From Streptomyces sp. TLI_053 (lineage in GTDB: Bacteria; Actinomycetota; Actinomycetes; Streptomycetales; Streptomycetaceae), in the NCBI RefSeq assembly GCF_900105395.1, contig NZ_LT629775.1, positions 7,467,501 to 7,531,500 on the forward strand: DNA of 64,000 bases, written 5' to 3'. Within the stretch, counting starts at the first letter, position 1. Every line of letters starts with the position of its first letter. A model generated the notes under the pieces. The model made no database searches. It was not told where the DNA came from and worked only from the letters and a program-made list of their open reading frames with translations. This document shows, piece by piece, positions 35,174 to 44,762 of this stretch. The position numbers and the translations under genes were made by a program.

Positions 35174-38046
35174 CTAATCGGGTCCCGACCTGCCGGATCG
35201 CCGGGGCCGTGCAGCAGCCGGGCGAGGGCGGAGCGGGAGGAGACGCCGAGCTTGCGGTAGATGCTGCCGAGATGGGTGTCGACCGTGCGGGGGCTGAGCA
35301 CCAGGCGCTCGGCGATCCGGCGGGACGGCAGGCCGTCGGCGGCGAGTTCGGCCACCTCGCGTTCCCGGGCGCTGAGCAGGGAGCCGAGCAGGGCGGCCGG
35401 CTCGGACGGGTCGGGGACCGGGTCGGCGGGGGAGCCGCCGGCGCCGCCGGACGTCAGGGCGGCCCGCACCCGGGCCCCGTCCTCGCACAACCGCAGCGCG
35501 CCGCAGGCACGGGCCGCGTCGAGTGCCTCGTCGAGCTCGCCCAGGGCGGCCGCGGGGCCGTGCGCCTGGGCGAGCACGGGGGCGGCGGCGATCACCGTCC
35601 AGGCGTACTGGACGGGCATCCGCAGCCCCCGGAGCACCCGGGCGGCCCCCAGGGCGAGTTCGGCCGCGCGCGCCGGGTCGCCGTCGACGAACGCCATCGC
35701 GGCGGCCGCGCGGTCGGCCTGCGACTGCTGGAACGGCAGCCGCCCGAGCCGCTCGGCGGCCGCGTCCGCCGCGCGGGCGCTGCGGCGGGCGGTGTCGAGG
35801 TCGCCGCACAGCAGCGCGGCCGTGGTCATCAGGGCGAACAGCGAGGGGTGGGCGGCCGGTTGGAGCAGGTGCAGGTCCTCGCCGCCGCTCTCCTCCAGCA
35901 GGGTGCGCAGGCAGGCGGCCGGGTCGCCGCCGACCAGCCGGGCCTGGGCGAGCAGTCCGACGGCGGAACCCGCCCACCAGCCGCTGCCGGGCACGGTGCG
36001 CCGCAGGCCCTGCTCGGCCAGCGCCACCACCTCGGCGGTCCGGCGCCGGGGCGCCGCCCACAGGAGCGCGCTGGCGCGCATCGCCATGGCCAGGCCGACG
36101 ACGTCGGGGGCGCCGATCTCGGTGCCCAGCCGTTCGGCCTCGCGGGCGTGCCGCTGCGCCAGGTCGAGCCGGCCGGCCCACTGGTCCAGGATCGACAGGC
36201 CGAGCAGGTGGTTGACGGCGAGGTGTTTGTGGGCGCCGCCGCTGGCGGTGGCGAGGCCGCGGCTGAGGTGCCGGTGGGCGTCGGTGAAGCGCTCCACGTA
36301 CAGCTCGGCGCAGCCGAGCAGGGCCAGGACGTCGGGGGCGCGTCCGGCGACGGTGTCCGGGCGGGCGTCGACGAGCCGGCCGCAGCGTTCGACCTCGGGG
36401 GCGGCGAGCGCGAAGTCGCCGGCGTAGCTGTCGCAGAAGGCGGCGAGGACGCGGAGCGCGGTGCGGCCGTCCTCGGCGCCGGGGGTGGCCGCGGCGGCGG
36501 CGGCGCCTTCGTGCGCGAGCGCGCGGACCTCGGCCGCCGTGCCGCGGACGGCGTGCAGCAGGCCGTAGTCGAGGACCAGGTCGGCGGTCGCGGCGGGCAG
36601 CGGGGCGGGCAGCGGGCGGGGCAGCCGGTCGACGACGGTGCGGGCCATCGCGTCGGCCTCGGCGTACCGGCCGAGCAGCCGTTCGACACCGACGCAGACC
36701 GCCAGGGCCTGGACGTCGAGCGGCTCCGGCAGGCCGCCGGGCGTGCGCAGGATCTCGTGGCCGAGCGCCCGGGCCTGCTCCAGCCGGCCGGCGGCGGTGA
36801 GGGCCCGGCAGCGGTCCAGGGCCAGGGCGACCCTGGTCCGGGCGTCATGGGTGTCGGCGGGCGCGGACTCCAGCGCGGCCCGCAGCCAGCGGGCGGCGGT
36901 GGCGGGTGAGCGGACGACGACCTCGGCCGCGCCCTCGACGAGTACCGGCACGGCCTCGGCGGGGCCTCCGCCGAGCAGCAGTTGCTCGGCGTGCCGGGCG
37001 CGGGCGGCGGCCGGGGCGCCGCGTGCCTCGAGCAGGGCGAGGGCCCGGCGGTGGGCGTTCAGTCGCAGGCCGGGGTTGAGCCGGTGGTGGACCAGGCGGC
37101 CGAGTGCGGGGTGCCGGAAGGCCAGGTCGCGGCCCGGGCCGAGGGAGCGGACCAGGTCGGCCCGGCCGAGTTCGGCGAGCGCGTCGGCGGTGCGGTCGGT
37201 GTGCTCCCCGGCGACCCGGGCGACGTCGCCGAGCCGGAACGGTTCGCCGAGCACGGCGGCGGCCGCCAGGACGTCCGCGACCGCCGGGGGGAGGGTGTCG
37301 AGTTCGGCGATCAGGGGAGCGGCGGCGCGCAGCAGCGGTCCGGCGGCGGCGTCCGAACGCTCGGGCCAGTCGTCCGGGTCGGGGCCGGCGGCCAGCAGCA
37401 GGTGCAGGATCCGGGGGTTGCCGCCGGAGGCCGCGTGCAGCCGCTCGGCGCGGTGCTCGTCGGCCGCCGGGAGCAGGGCGGCGACGGCGGCGGCGGTGAG
37501 CGGCGCGGGTTCGACGCGCAGGACGGCGCCCGTCTGCTTGGCGGCGTCGAGCGCGGCGAGCAGGGCGGGCGGGGTCTGCCGGGGGCGGTGGGCGAGGACC
37601 AGCAGCAGCCGGTCCGGCGGCGGTTCGCCGAGGAGGCGCTCGGTGAGCCGGGCGGAGGCCGGGTCGCAGTGGTGGAAGTCGTCGAGCAGGAGCACGGTGC
37701 CGGCCGGGTCCGCGCACCGGTCGCGCAGGGCGCGGAGGAGGTCGCGGTCGGCGCCGGTGTCCCAGGGGATGCCGTCGGCGCTGCCCGGCGGCGGGACGTC
37801 GCCGCCCAGGGCGTCGCGGTACACCTGGTACGGCTTGGCGTCGGGGCCCTCGGCGCGGGCCCGCAGGACGGTGGCGCCGCGGTCGGCGGCCAGCCGGGCG
37901 AGCAGGTGCAGCAGGCCGGTCTTGCCGAGGCCGGGATCGGCCGCGAGGTCGAGCACCGCGCCGTGCCCGGCGCACAGCCCGTCCACGGCCCGGGCCAGCA
38001 GGGCGCGCTCCTTGTCCCGTCCGGGTAACGCCGACAGCCCTGCCAC
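35170..38046 (-). CDS. LAL-type (large ATP-binding LuxR) transcriptional regulator
   Basis: A 958-residue regulator of the LAL class. The N-terminal ATPase has Walker A ADPGLGKTG (near residue 36) and Walker B VLLLDDFHH (near residue 118). A long tetratricopeptide-like middle follows, and the C-terminus carries a LuxR helix-turn-helix (LSAREREVAELAADGLPSRR onward). Such proteins bind ATP and an effector and activate secondary-metabolite or catabolic operons. The GTG start at 38046 is the only one that fits the ATPase N-terminus. It stands between the secreted-protein/Fic pair and an FtsX-type permease; its target is not evident. Confidence 0.92.
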   Translation of the reverse strand: MAGLSALPGRDKERALLARAVDGLCAGHGAVLDLAADPGLGKTGLLHLLARLAADRGATVLRARAEGPDAKPYQVYRDALGGDVPPPGSADGIPWDTGADRDLLRALRDRCADPAGTVLLLDDFHHCDPASARLTERLLGEPPPDRLLLVLAHRPRQTPPALLAALDAAKQTGAVLRVEPAPLTAAAVAALLPAADEHRAERLHAASGGNPRILHLLLAAGPDPDDWPERSDAAAGPLLRAAAPLIAELDTLPPAVADVLAAAAVLGEPFRLGDVARVAGEHTDRTADALAELGRADLVRSLGPGRDLAFRHPALGRLVHHRLNPGLRLNAHRRALALLEARGAPAAARARHAEQLLLGGGPAEAVPVLVEGAAEVVVRSPATAARWLRAALESAPADTHDARTRVALALDRCRALTAAGRLEQARALGHEILRTPGGLPEPLDVQALAVCVGVERLLGRYAEADAMARTVVDRLPRPLPAPLPAATADLVLDYGLLHAVRGTAAEVRALAHEGAAAAAATPGAEDGRTALRVLAAFCDSYAGDFALAAPEVERCGRLVDARPDTVAGRAPDVLALLGCAELYVERFTDAHRHLSRGLATASGGAHKHLAVNHLLGLSILDQWAGRLDLAQRHAREAERLGTEIGAPDVVGLAMAMRASALLWAAPRRRTAEVVALAEQGLRRTVPGSGWWAGSAVGLLAQARLVGGDPAACLRTLLEESGGEDLHLLQPAAHPSLFALMTTAALLCGDLDTARRSARAADAAAERLGRLPFQQSQADRAAAAMAFVDGDPARAAELALGAARVLRGLRMPVQYAWTVIAAAPVLAQAHGPAAALGELDEALDAARACGALRLCEDGARVRAALTSGGAGGSPADPVPDPSEPAALLGSLLSAREREVAELAADGLPSRRIAERLVLSPRTVDTHLGSIYRKLGVSSRSALARLLHGPGDPAGRDPIR

Positions 38047-38160
38047 GGTCCGCCCTTCTCCGGCGCTCCCCGGGGCCGCTCCACGAGGCCGCTCGGCGCA
38101 TGTTAGCGATCTTCACAACCGGGCCACAAGGTTCCTCCGGCGGGCCGGTCCGGGCCGGGG

Positions 38161-41004
38161 TCAGACCGTGTCGCCGGCCCGGAGTTCCTTGGCGACCTGG
38201 CGGCGCCCGGCGATCAGGGCCTGCGCGAGCACCCCGACGGTGACCAGCGCGGTCAGCGCCAGCGCAGGGGGGAGGACCGCGCCCGGGCGCAGCGGCAGGC
38301 CCGGCGGCACGTCGGTGCCGAGCAGGGCGGACAGGTCGAGCGCCGGGCCGAGCAGGACGACGGCGGCGAGCGAGGCCAGCAGGCCGCCGGCCGCCGCGAG
38401 CAGCGTCTGCGGCAGGGTCTCGACCAGGATCAGCGCCAGCCCCTGACGGGGGCGCAGCCCCATGGTGCGCAGCCGGGCCAGCGCGGCGGACCGGTCGGGG
38501 GCGGCGCGGACGAGTGTGAGCAGGGCGGCGATCAGGGCGAACGCGCCGGCCCCGGCGGTCCCGACCCGGAACACCAGGACCGCGGCCTGCCGCAGCGGGT
38601 CCTCGGTGAGTTCGGCGGTGAGCGCGGCGCTGGTCTTCACCAGGTAGCCGTCCGGGATGTCGTCCGGGTCCGGGCCGACCACCGGGACGCCGGTCCGCCG
38701 CGCGGTGTCCGCGACGATCGGGTGCACGGGCAGGTCGCGGGTCAGCGAGCGGACGGCCGTCGCGTCGATGTCGCCGACGGCGAACCAGTGGCCGTGGTCC
38801 GCGAGTCCGGGCACCCGGGCGGTGGCGGGCCCGGCCGGGAGCACGACGAACGGGTGGGTGGAGTCGCGCAGCGCCGGGGTGGCGTCGATCGTGCCCGCGT
38901 ACTGGGCGCGCAGTTCGCCGGTGCTGGTCAGGTAGATCCGCTCCGCCCCGGCCCGGCCGCCGAGCTGCTCGACCAGCCCGCGCGAGTACAGGGCGGGGAC
39001 GGGGACCTCGCGCGCGTCCGGTCCGGTCGGGCCGTCGGGCGCGGCCAGCAGCGCCGGGTCGAAGGCGCCGCGTCCGAGGGAGCGGGAGATCTCCGCGTAG
39101 GCCGTCGGCTCGACGACCACCAGGCTGATGGTGAGGTGGGGCCGGTCCGGGCGCAGCACCGCCGCGTCGGTGAGCAGGGTGACCTCGGTGGCGGCCCGGA
39201 CGCCGGGCAGCCGGCCGGCCCGCTCGGCGAAGGAACCGGCCAGGCCGAAGCCCTTGGGGGCGCTCACCATGACGTCGCCGCCGGTGGCGAGGCGGGCCTC
39301 GCGGGTCCGGCCGGAGTCGACCGCCCCGATCACGTCGGCGCCGAACCCGGCCGTGGTGACGGCGAGCAGCAGCGCGAGCGTCGGCAGCACGGCCGGGCGC
39401 GGTCGGCCGCCGGCGCCGCGCGCCGCGCCGGCCAGTCCGAGGAAGCCGACCGCGCCGCGCCGCCGGCCGACCGCCCGGGCCAGGGCACCGATCAGCGGCG
39501 GCTGGATCCGGGCCAGCAGCAGGCCGGTGCAGAGGGCGATCAGCAGCGGGGCGGCGATCAGCAGCGGGTCGATCCCGGCGCCGGGCGGGGCGGCGCCGCG
39601 CCGGCGGACCTCGACCACCGCGGCGGCCGTCAGCAGGAGCAGGCCGAGTTCCCCGACGAGCCGGCGCGCACCGCCGCGCCGGACGGCACGACGGGGGGTC
39701 AGCAGCACCAGGGCGCGGGCCGGGAAGGCCAGCAGCGCGCACAGGGTGGCCGCCACCGCGGCGGACAGCGCGGGGCCCCAGCGGGGGGTGGGCAGCAGCA
39801 GGAGGGCGAGCAGGGTCCCGAGGGCGGCGCCGGGCAGGACCACCGCGGCACCCTCGCCGAGCAGCCTCCGCAGCAGGCCCCGGCGGGAGCCGCCGCGGGC
39901 CTGGAGCAGCAGGAGTTCGGGGCCGCGCCGGTCGGCGGCCAGTGCGGCGGCCAGGCACAGGACGACGGTGACGACGCCGGCCAGCCCGGCCGGACCGAGC
40001 GCCGCCAGCGGGGCGGCGGCGTCCCGGCGGGCGGTGGCGAGCGCGAAGAGGTCCGGCAGCGTGGAGAAGGTGCGCAGGTCGGAGCGGCCGGTGGCGGCCG
40101 CCAGCTCGGCGCCGGTGGGGCCGCTCAGGTAGCTCGCGAGTTCGTGGGCGGCCTCGGGCAGCCGGTCGGCGCGCAGCGAGTCCGGGTCGATGGGCAGCCG
40201 CCAGGAGAGTTCACCGCCCTTGGCCCACTCCATCAGCCGGGGCAGGTCGTCGCCGCCGGTCAGGCCGACCGCCTTCCAGAGCCGGAGCCACTCGAAGGTC
40301 TCCGGGATCTCCAGGCAGGGCCGGCGCAGGCAGTAGAGGTCGGTCCAGTACGGGTCGTGGTCGTCGTTCACCCGGAAGGTGCCGACCACCTCGGTGTCCG
40401 GCGACGGCCTGCCGCCGGGCAGGTGTTCCTCCGTCAGCACGTCGCCGACCCGGATGTTCAGCTTCTCGGCCGCCTGCTCCGCGATCACGATCGCCAGCGG
40501 CCGGCCGGGGGTGGCGCTCGGCCAGCGGCCCTCGACCAGGGTGGCGTGTTCGGCGAGCCCGGCCAGGTGGCGCAGTTCCAGGCGCGGGGACGGGCCGTCG
40601 GGCCGGGACAGCTGCGGATTGCCGAGGATCTTCGAGCTGATGCCGCGGACGCCGAACACCGGTCCGCTCGCCGAGACGCGGAACTCCCCGCCGGTGCGGG
40701 CGGTCAGGTGCGCGGCGACCGAGGCCAGGGTGGCGGAGTCGTCGTCGTGGCGGAGGTCGGAGCGGCTGACCAGGCTGGTCGCGCCGATGCCGCGGTCGCG
40801 CAGGAAGTCGTGCAGGGCGGCGTCCTCGCCCCGGTCGACACCCCGGGGGAGCCCGGCGCAGAGCAGCACCACCACGAACACCAGCACGCCGTTGAGCAGC
40901 GCCGTCCAGGGCGCGGCCCGCAGCCGGACGCGGACCCAGCGGGCGGGCCGGAACCCGGTGCGCGCCCGGGGTGGGGTGGTCGCCGTCGCCGGGCTGCCCT
41001 GCAT
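38161..41004 (-). CDS. large FtsX/MacB-type ABC permease
   Basis: A 947-residue membrane protein with two FtsX-like permease modules. Each has an extracellular domain after its first helix; the first shows a Cys pair (YCLRRPCLE) near residue 225. Hydrophobic clusters occur near residues 35-50, 335-360, 385-420, 450-470, 490-510, 540-560 and in the last 170 residues. Such proteins usually work with an ATPase in lipoprotein release, peptide export or stress sensing. No ATPase gene is adjacent here. The gene ends 114 bases before the LAL regulator starts; the two point the same way. Confidence 0.8.
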   Translation of the reverse strand: MQGSPATATTPPRARTGFRPARWVRVRLRAAPWTALLNGVLVFVVVLLCAGLPRGVDRGEDAALHDFLRDRGIGATSLVSRSDLRHDDDSATLASVAAHLTARTGGEFRVSASGPVFGVRGISSKILGNPQLSRPDGPSPRLELRHLAGLAEHATLVEGRWPSATPGRPLAIVIAEQAAEKLNIRVGDVLTEEHLPGGRPSPDTEVVGTFRVNDDHDPYWTDLYCLRRPCLEIPETFEWLRLWKAVGLTGGDDLPRLMEWAKGGELSWRLPIDPDSLRADRLPEAAHELASYLSGPTGAELAAATGRSDLRTFSTLPDLFALATARRDAAAPLAALGPAGLAGVVTVVLCLAAALAADRRGPELLLLQARGGSRRGLLRRLLGEGAAVVLPGAALGTLLALLLLPTPRWGPALSAAVAATLCALLAFPARALVLLTPRRAVRRGGARRLVGELGLLLLTAAAVVEVRRRGAAPPGAGIDPLLIAAPLLIALCTGLLLARIQPPLIGALARAVGRRRGAVGFLGLAGAARGAGGRPRPAVLPTLALLLAVTTAGFGADVIGAVDSGRTREARLATGGDVMVSAPKGFGLAGSFAERAGRLPGVRAATEVTLLTDAAVLRPDRPHLTISLVVVEPTAYAEISRSLGRGAFDPALLAAPDGPTGPDAREVPVPALYSRGLVEQLGGRAGAERIYLTSTGELRAQYAGTIDATPALRDSTHPFVVLPAGPATARVPGLADHGHWFAVGDIDATAVRSLTRDLPVHPIVADTARRTGVPVVGPDPDDIPDGYLVKTSAALTAELTEDPLRQAAVLVFRVGTAGAGAFALIAALLTLVRAAPDRSAALARLRTMGLRPRQGLALILVETLPQTLLAAAGGLLASLAAVVLLGPALDLSALLGTDVPPGLPLRPGAVLPPALALTALVTVGVLAQALIAGRRQVAKELRAGDTV

Positions 41005-41336
41005 CCGCGTTCTCCCGCCCCCTGCGCCCGTCCCTGCGGGCGGGCGGTCGCCGATCCCGGCCCATGGTGACCGGAGCGGACGATGCTGTCAGAGCGGGTG
41101 GCGCGGCGGAAGGTCCGTTCGGGCAGACCGCGGGGGGCGTCCGGGCGGTGCGGGGGCGGGTGGTTCGTCGCCGTCCGGTGCGGTCCGGCCCGCGCCGGAC
41201 GGCGGGGGCCCGGGACGGGGGAGGGGCCCGCGGGGGCCCTGTCGGTGCCGGGGGCTAGGTTCTGAGGTGTCGCCGGGCACCGCGCCCGCAGCGCCGAAGC
41301 AACCCGTCACGCCCGTGCCCGGAAGGGGCCCACGCC
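41005..41336. other. divergent intergenic region
   Basis: 332 bases between the FtsX-type permease (-) and the WGR gene (+). It is GC-rich with short G-runs; no ORF with coding bias, no palindrome and no clear promoter element were seen. Confidence 0.5.
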
Positions 41337-42788
41337 ATGTCAGCCACTGCCACCGACACGCAGTCGACGTACCTGGAGCTGTCCGAGGACAGCGGCAGCG
41401 CGCACAAGTTCTACGAGGTCCTGGTGGCCGGCGTGGACGTCACCATCACCTACGGGCGGATCGGCGAGAGCGGCCAGACGAAGACCACCGCCTACCCCAC
41501 GCCGGAGAAGGCCGCGGCGGCGGCCGCCAAGAAGATCGGCGAGAAGGTCCGCAAGGGCTACGCCCCGGCGGTGCGCGGCGTGCGCGAGCGGCGGGCGGTG
41601 ACGCGGCGGGCGATCGTCAGCACCCGTTCGACGGCCCGGCAGGCGCCGGTGCTGTGGCGGTTCAGCTCCGGCGCGGCGGCGTTCGGCATCTTCGTCGGCG
41701 AGGAGCACGCCTGGGTGGGCAACGAGCGCGGCGACGTCTACACGCTGACCCACGACGGCGCGGTGACCGGCCGCTTCGGGCTGCCGGACGGCGTCAAGTG
41801 CATCGTCGCGGACGACTGGTGGATCTACGCGGGCTGTGACAACGGCAAGGTGTACGACCTGGGCGGCAAGGTGCCGCGGGTGGCGTACGAGATAGCCGAG
41901 GACGTCGACATCTACTGGCTGGACATCCACGACGGCGTGCTCGGCGTGGCCGACGCGCGCGGCGGGATCACCACCGTCGACCACGAGGACGAGTTCCAGT
42001 GGCGGCGCTCGGCCGAGGGCACCGACGGCTGGATGGTGCGCTGCGACAACGACGGCGTCTACCACGGCCATTCGCGCGGCGTGAGCCGGTACGCGGCGCG
42101 CGGCGGCGCCCCGGTCTGGCACACCCGCACCGAGGGTGAGGTGCTGTTCGGCTGGCAGGAGCGGGAGGAGGTGTTCGCCGGTACGGGGCGCGGCTGGGTG
42201 CACCGGCTGCGCAAGGCGGACGGCTCGGAGGTGGCCCGCTACCGCTGCGACGCCGCGGTGTTCTCCTGCGCCGCCTCGCCCGACGGCCGGTACGTGTTCG
42301 CGGGGGACAACCACTCCTCGGTGTACTGCTTCGACGCCGACGGCACCCGGTTGTGGAAGCTCGGCACCGGCTCCGGCTCGGCGTACAGCATGCAGTACCG
42401 CGACGGCCGGCTGTACCTGGTGACCACGGACGGTTCGCTGGTCTGCCTGGACGCGAGCGAGGGGGCGGTGCGCGCGGCCGAGGAGGGCAGGCTGCCGGAG
42501 GCCGCCGAGGTGGACGGCAGCGGCTGGACGGCGGCTGTGGCCGGCGCGGAGATCGAGTCGGTGGCGGTCGGTTCGGTCGGCGCCGCGGGCGGCATCGAGG
42601 TGGAGTGCGTGCAGGACGGCACCCGGCTGCGGGTGCGGGTGGTCTCGCCGGGTTACGACGCGACCCGCCGGGTGCAGTTCCCGAAGGACATCCGGGTGCC
42701 CGGCGCGCGCTACCTGGTGGCCGAGGTGCTGGAGTCCGGCAGCGGCTCGTTCTACCGGGCGCGGGGGGACATCAAGCGGCTGCTCTGA
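41337..42788 (+). CDS. WGR-domain beta-propeller protein
   Basis: A 483-residue protein. Residues about 8-80 form a WGR domain (YLELSEDSGSAHKFYEV, then TYGRIGESGQ), a module known for binding nucleic acids next to poly-ADP-ribose polymerases. The rest is a beta-propeller of WD/PQQ-like blades (repeated patterns such as VFAGDNHSSVYCFDADG) ending in FYRARGDIKRLL. No catalytic motif was seen. Similar WGR proteins in actinomycetes are uncharacterised. It is monocistronic, followed by a hairpin. Confidence 0.82.
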   Translation: MSATATDTQSTYLELSEDSGSAHKFYEVLVAGVDVTITYGRIGESGQTKTTAYPTPEKAAAAAAKKIGEKVRKGYAPAVRGVRERRAVTRRAIVSTRSTARQAPVLWRFSSGAAAFGIFVGEEHAWVGNERGDVYTLTHDGAVTGRFGLPDGVKCIVADDWWIYAGCDNGKVYDLGGKVPRVAYEIAEDVDIYWLDIHDGVLGVADARGGITTVDHEDEFQWRRSAEGTDGWMVRCDNDGVYHGHSRGVSRYAARGGAPVWHTRTEGEVLFGWQEREEVFAGTGRGWVHRLRKADGSEVARYRCDAAVFSCAASPDGRYVFAGDNHSSVYCFDADGTRLWKLGTGSGSAYSMQYRDGRLYLVTTDGSLVCLDASEGAVRAAEEGRLPEAAEVDGSGWTAAVAGAEIESVAVGSVGAAGGIEVECVQDGTRLRVRVVSPGYDATRRVQFPKDIRVPGARYLVAEVLESGSGSFYRARGDIKRLL

Positions 42789-42790
42789 GT

Positions 42791-42823
42791 TCTCCTGACG
42801 GACTTTCCGTCCCCGTCGGGAGA
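42791..42823 (+). terminator. hairpin after the WGR gene
   Basis: Arms tctcctgac (42791-42799) and gtcgggaga (42815-42823) pair at 8 of 9 positions, with a smaller hairpin nested inside. It begins 3 bases after the WGR stop codon. Confidence 0.45.
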
Positions 42824-42826
42824 CCG

Positions 42827-42856
42827 TTGACAGCCCGTCACGGGCCTCGGTGTAAT
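42827..42856 (+). promoter_or_regulatory. sigma-70 (HrdB)-type promoter for the thioesterase gene
   Basis: A consensus -35 ttgaca (42827-42832), an 18-base spacer and a -10 tgtaat (42851-42856) lie 71 bases before the ATG of the thioesterase gene. It directly follows the terminator-like hairpin. Confidence 0.7.
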
Positions 42857-42926
42857 GCGGGTGCAATACGCACGCACGGCACACCGACCGACCGTTTCGG
42901 GCTGTTCCCGGGGAAAGCAGGGCGTC

Positions 42927-43427
42927 ATGAGCGTGGACACCGTGGCCGTCGAGGATTCGGCGGGGGCGGCGGATTCGGCGGGGGCGCCGGACTCGCCGGG
43001 TGCGGCCGGGGCCGCGGTGCCGAATTCCCGGATGGCCGCCCTGTACGAGCGCGACCTGGCCTGCCAGGGCCTGGGGATCACGCTCGAGGAGGTGTCCACC
43101 GGGCGGGCGTCGATGCGGATGACGGTGGCCCCGGCGATGGTGAACGGGCACGGCATCGCGCACGGCGGCTACCTGTTCCTGCTCGCCGACGCGGCCTTCT
43201 CCTACGCCTGCAACAGCTACGGCCCGGTGACGGTGGCGCAGGCCGCGCAGGTGACTTTCCTGGCACCGGCGGCGGTCGGGGACGAACTGGTGGCGGAGGC
43301 GGTGGAACGCACGCGTTCCGGGCGCACCGGCATTTACGACGTGACGGTGCGGAATGCGGCCGAAAAGGTGATCGCGGAATTCCGGGGCCAGAGCGTGATG
43401 CTGGCAGGACAGCCGCACACGGCCTGA
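42927..43427 (+). CDS. PaaI-family hotdog thioesterase
   Basis: A 166-residue hotdog-fold acyl-CoA thioesterase. The active-site region reads MVNGHGIAHGGYLFLLADAAF (residues about 72-91), with the Asn/His-Gly and acidic residue typical of PaaI, which hydrolyses hydroxyphenylacetyl-CoA. A 30-residue Ala/Gly/Ser-rich N-terminal extension precedes it. It converges on the PaaK-like gene of the neighbouring cluster, but has its own promoter and the other strand; whether it serves that cluster by clearing stalled thioesters is open. A role in phenylacetate catabolism is less likely because no other paa genes are near. Confidence 0.88.
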   Translation: MSVDTVAVEDSAGAADSAGAPDSPGAAGAAVPNSRMAALYERDLACQGLGITLEEVSTGRASMRMTVAPAMVNGHGIAHGGYLFLLADAAFSYACNSYGPVTVAQAAQVTFLAPAAVGDELVAEAVERTRSGRTGIYDVTVRNAAEKVIAEFRGQSVMLAGQPHTA

Positions 43428-43475
43428 GCGGCGAGGTGGGCCGGGGGGAGCGGATTCCCCCGGCCCACGGGCGCG

Positions 43476-44729
43476 TCACGCCGGCGGGCGCTCGTCCACG
43501 ACCTGCTGGAGCTTGCCGGTGCGCGGGTTGGTGACCAGCTCCGCGCGGGGCACCCACTCCACCTCCAGGTCGTGGATCACCCCGGCCGCCACGTCGTCCG
43601 GGTAGAGCGGCCGGGCCCGGTACACCGCCTCGACCAGCGTTCCGGCCAGACCGGCCGGCGGCTCCTCGGTGTACCCGAGTCGCAGCACCAGCCCGTCCTT
43701 GCCGTCCCAGCGGCGCTGCACCATCTGCATCCCGGAGATCACCTGGTCCGGGTCGTGGGCGAGCAGGACGGCGCGGATCTCCTCGGTCGGCATCGCCACG
43801 GTGCCCACCCGGGCACCCTCGACCGACCGTCCGACCAGCCGGAACCGGCCGCGCTCAAGGTCGACCCACTCGGCCCGGTCGCCGGTGGGGTAGCGCAGGA
43901 TCGGCATCAGGGTGCGGAACAGGTTGGTGACCACCACCCGGCCGGGCACGCCGAGTTCGGTGATCGGTTCGCCGGTGACGTCGTCGACCAGCTCCACCAC
44001 CGTCCGGTTCGGGAAGGCCTCGTGCACCCGGACGTCGTCGCCGGGGACCGGCGCGCCGACCAGGCCGGCGTCCACCGAGGCGTAGCCGATCGAGGCGACG
44101 GCCGCGTTGGGGAACGCGCGGGAGAGGATCGGCCGCAGGTCGGCGAAGAGCAGGTCCCCGCCGAACAGCAGGAGTTCGATCCGCTCGGCCACCTGCTCGT
44201 GCTTGACCAGGTACTCGGCGACCGAGCTGAGCTTCATCGGCTCGCCGGCCAGCACGTCCACCCCGAAGTCGGCGATCAGCCCGGCGACGTAGGCGTCGGG
44301 CGCGGCGCCGACCGGCAGCCGGACGTTGTCCACGGGGGCGTGGTGCAGGGCGTTCTCGATGTACAGGAAGCCCCCGTACAGCTCGCCGGCCCAGAACAGG
44401 TTGGCGACCCGGTGACCGGGCTTGAGGCCGGCCTGGACCAGACCCGCGCCGAAGGCGGTGACCGAGTCGGCGTGCTCGGTGCGCGACCAGGGGGAGAACT
44501 TGGGGACGCCGGTGGTGCCGCCGGTCTTGTAGACGCCGCCGTCGAGCAGCGGTCCGGTCAGCAGGCGGTTGTCCGGCCAGGAGTTGGCGGCCCAGAACGC
44601 GGTCTGCTCGATCAGTGGGAGCTGCGAGAGGTGTTCGACGCGCTCCGGCAGGTCCCGGTAGAGGTCGGCGTAGAAGGGGGAGTTGCGGCGGGCGAAGTCG
44701 ATCAGTTCGGGCAGCGGTTTGGCGGGCAT
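43476..44729 (-). CDS. PaaK-like adenylate-forming enzyme (1)
   Basis: A 417-residue member of the phenylacetate-CoA ligase branch of adenylate-forming enzymes. The nucleotide motif reads YKTGGTTGVPKFSPW (near residue 69), and LRYPTGDRAEW marks the hinge region. The C-terminal lid ends in TNPRTGKLQQVVD, where the Lys can act in adenylation. It ends the - strand beta-lysine cluster. PaaK-like proteins in such clusters activate small acids as acyl adenylates, sometimes without CoA. Its acid is unknown; the presence of a second, different PaaK-like protein at 46933 suggests two distinct carboxylates or a working pair. Confidence 0.85.
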   Translation of the reverse strand: MPAKPLPELIDFARRNSPFYADLYRDLPERVEHLSQLPLIEQTAFWAANSWPDNRLLTGPLLDGGVYKTGGTTGVPKFSPWSRTEHADSVTAFGAGLVQAGLKPGHRVANLFWAGELYGGFLYIENALHHAPVDNVRLPVGAAPDAYVAGLIADFGVDVLAGEPMKLSSVAEYLVKHEQVAERIELLLFGGDLLFADLRPILSRAFPNAAVASIGYASVDAGLVGAPVPGDDVRVHEAFPNRTVVELVDDVTGEPITELGVPGRVVVTNLFRTLMPILRYPTGDRAEWVDLERGRFRLVGRSVEGARVGTVAMPTEEIRAVLLAHDPDQVISGMQMVQRRWDGKDGLVLRLGYTEEPPAGLAGTLVEAVYRARPLYPDDVAAGVIHDLEVEWVPRAELVTNPRTGKLQQVVDERPPA

Positions 44730-44762
44730 GCGCGGGACTCCTGACAGTGGGTCAGCGGCGGG

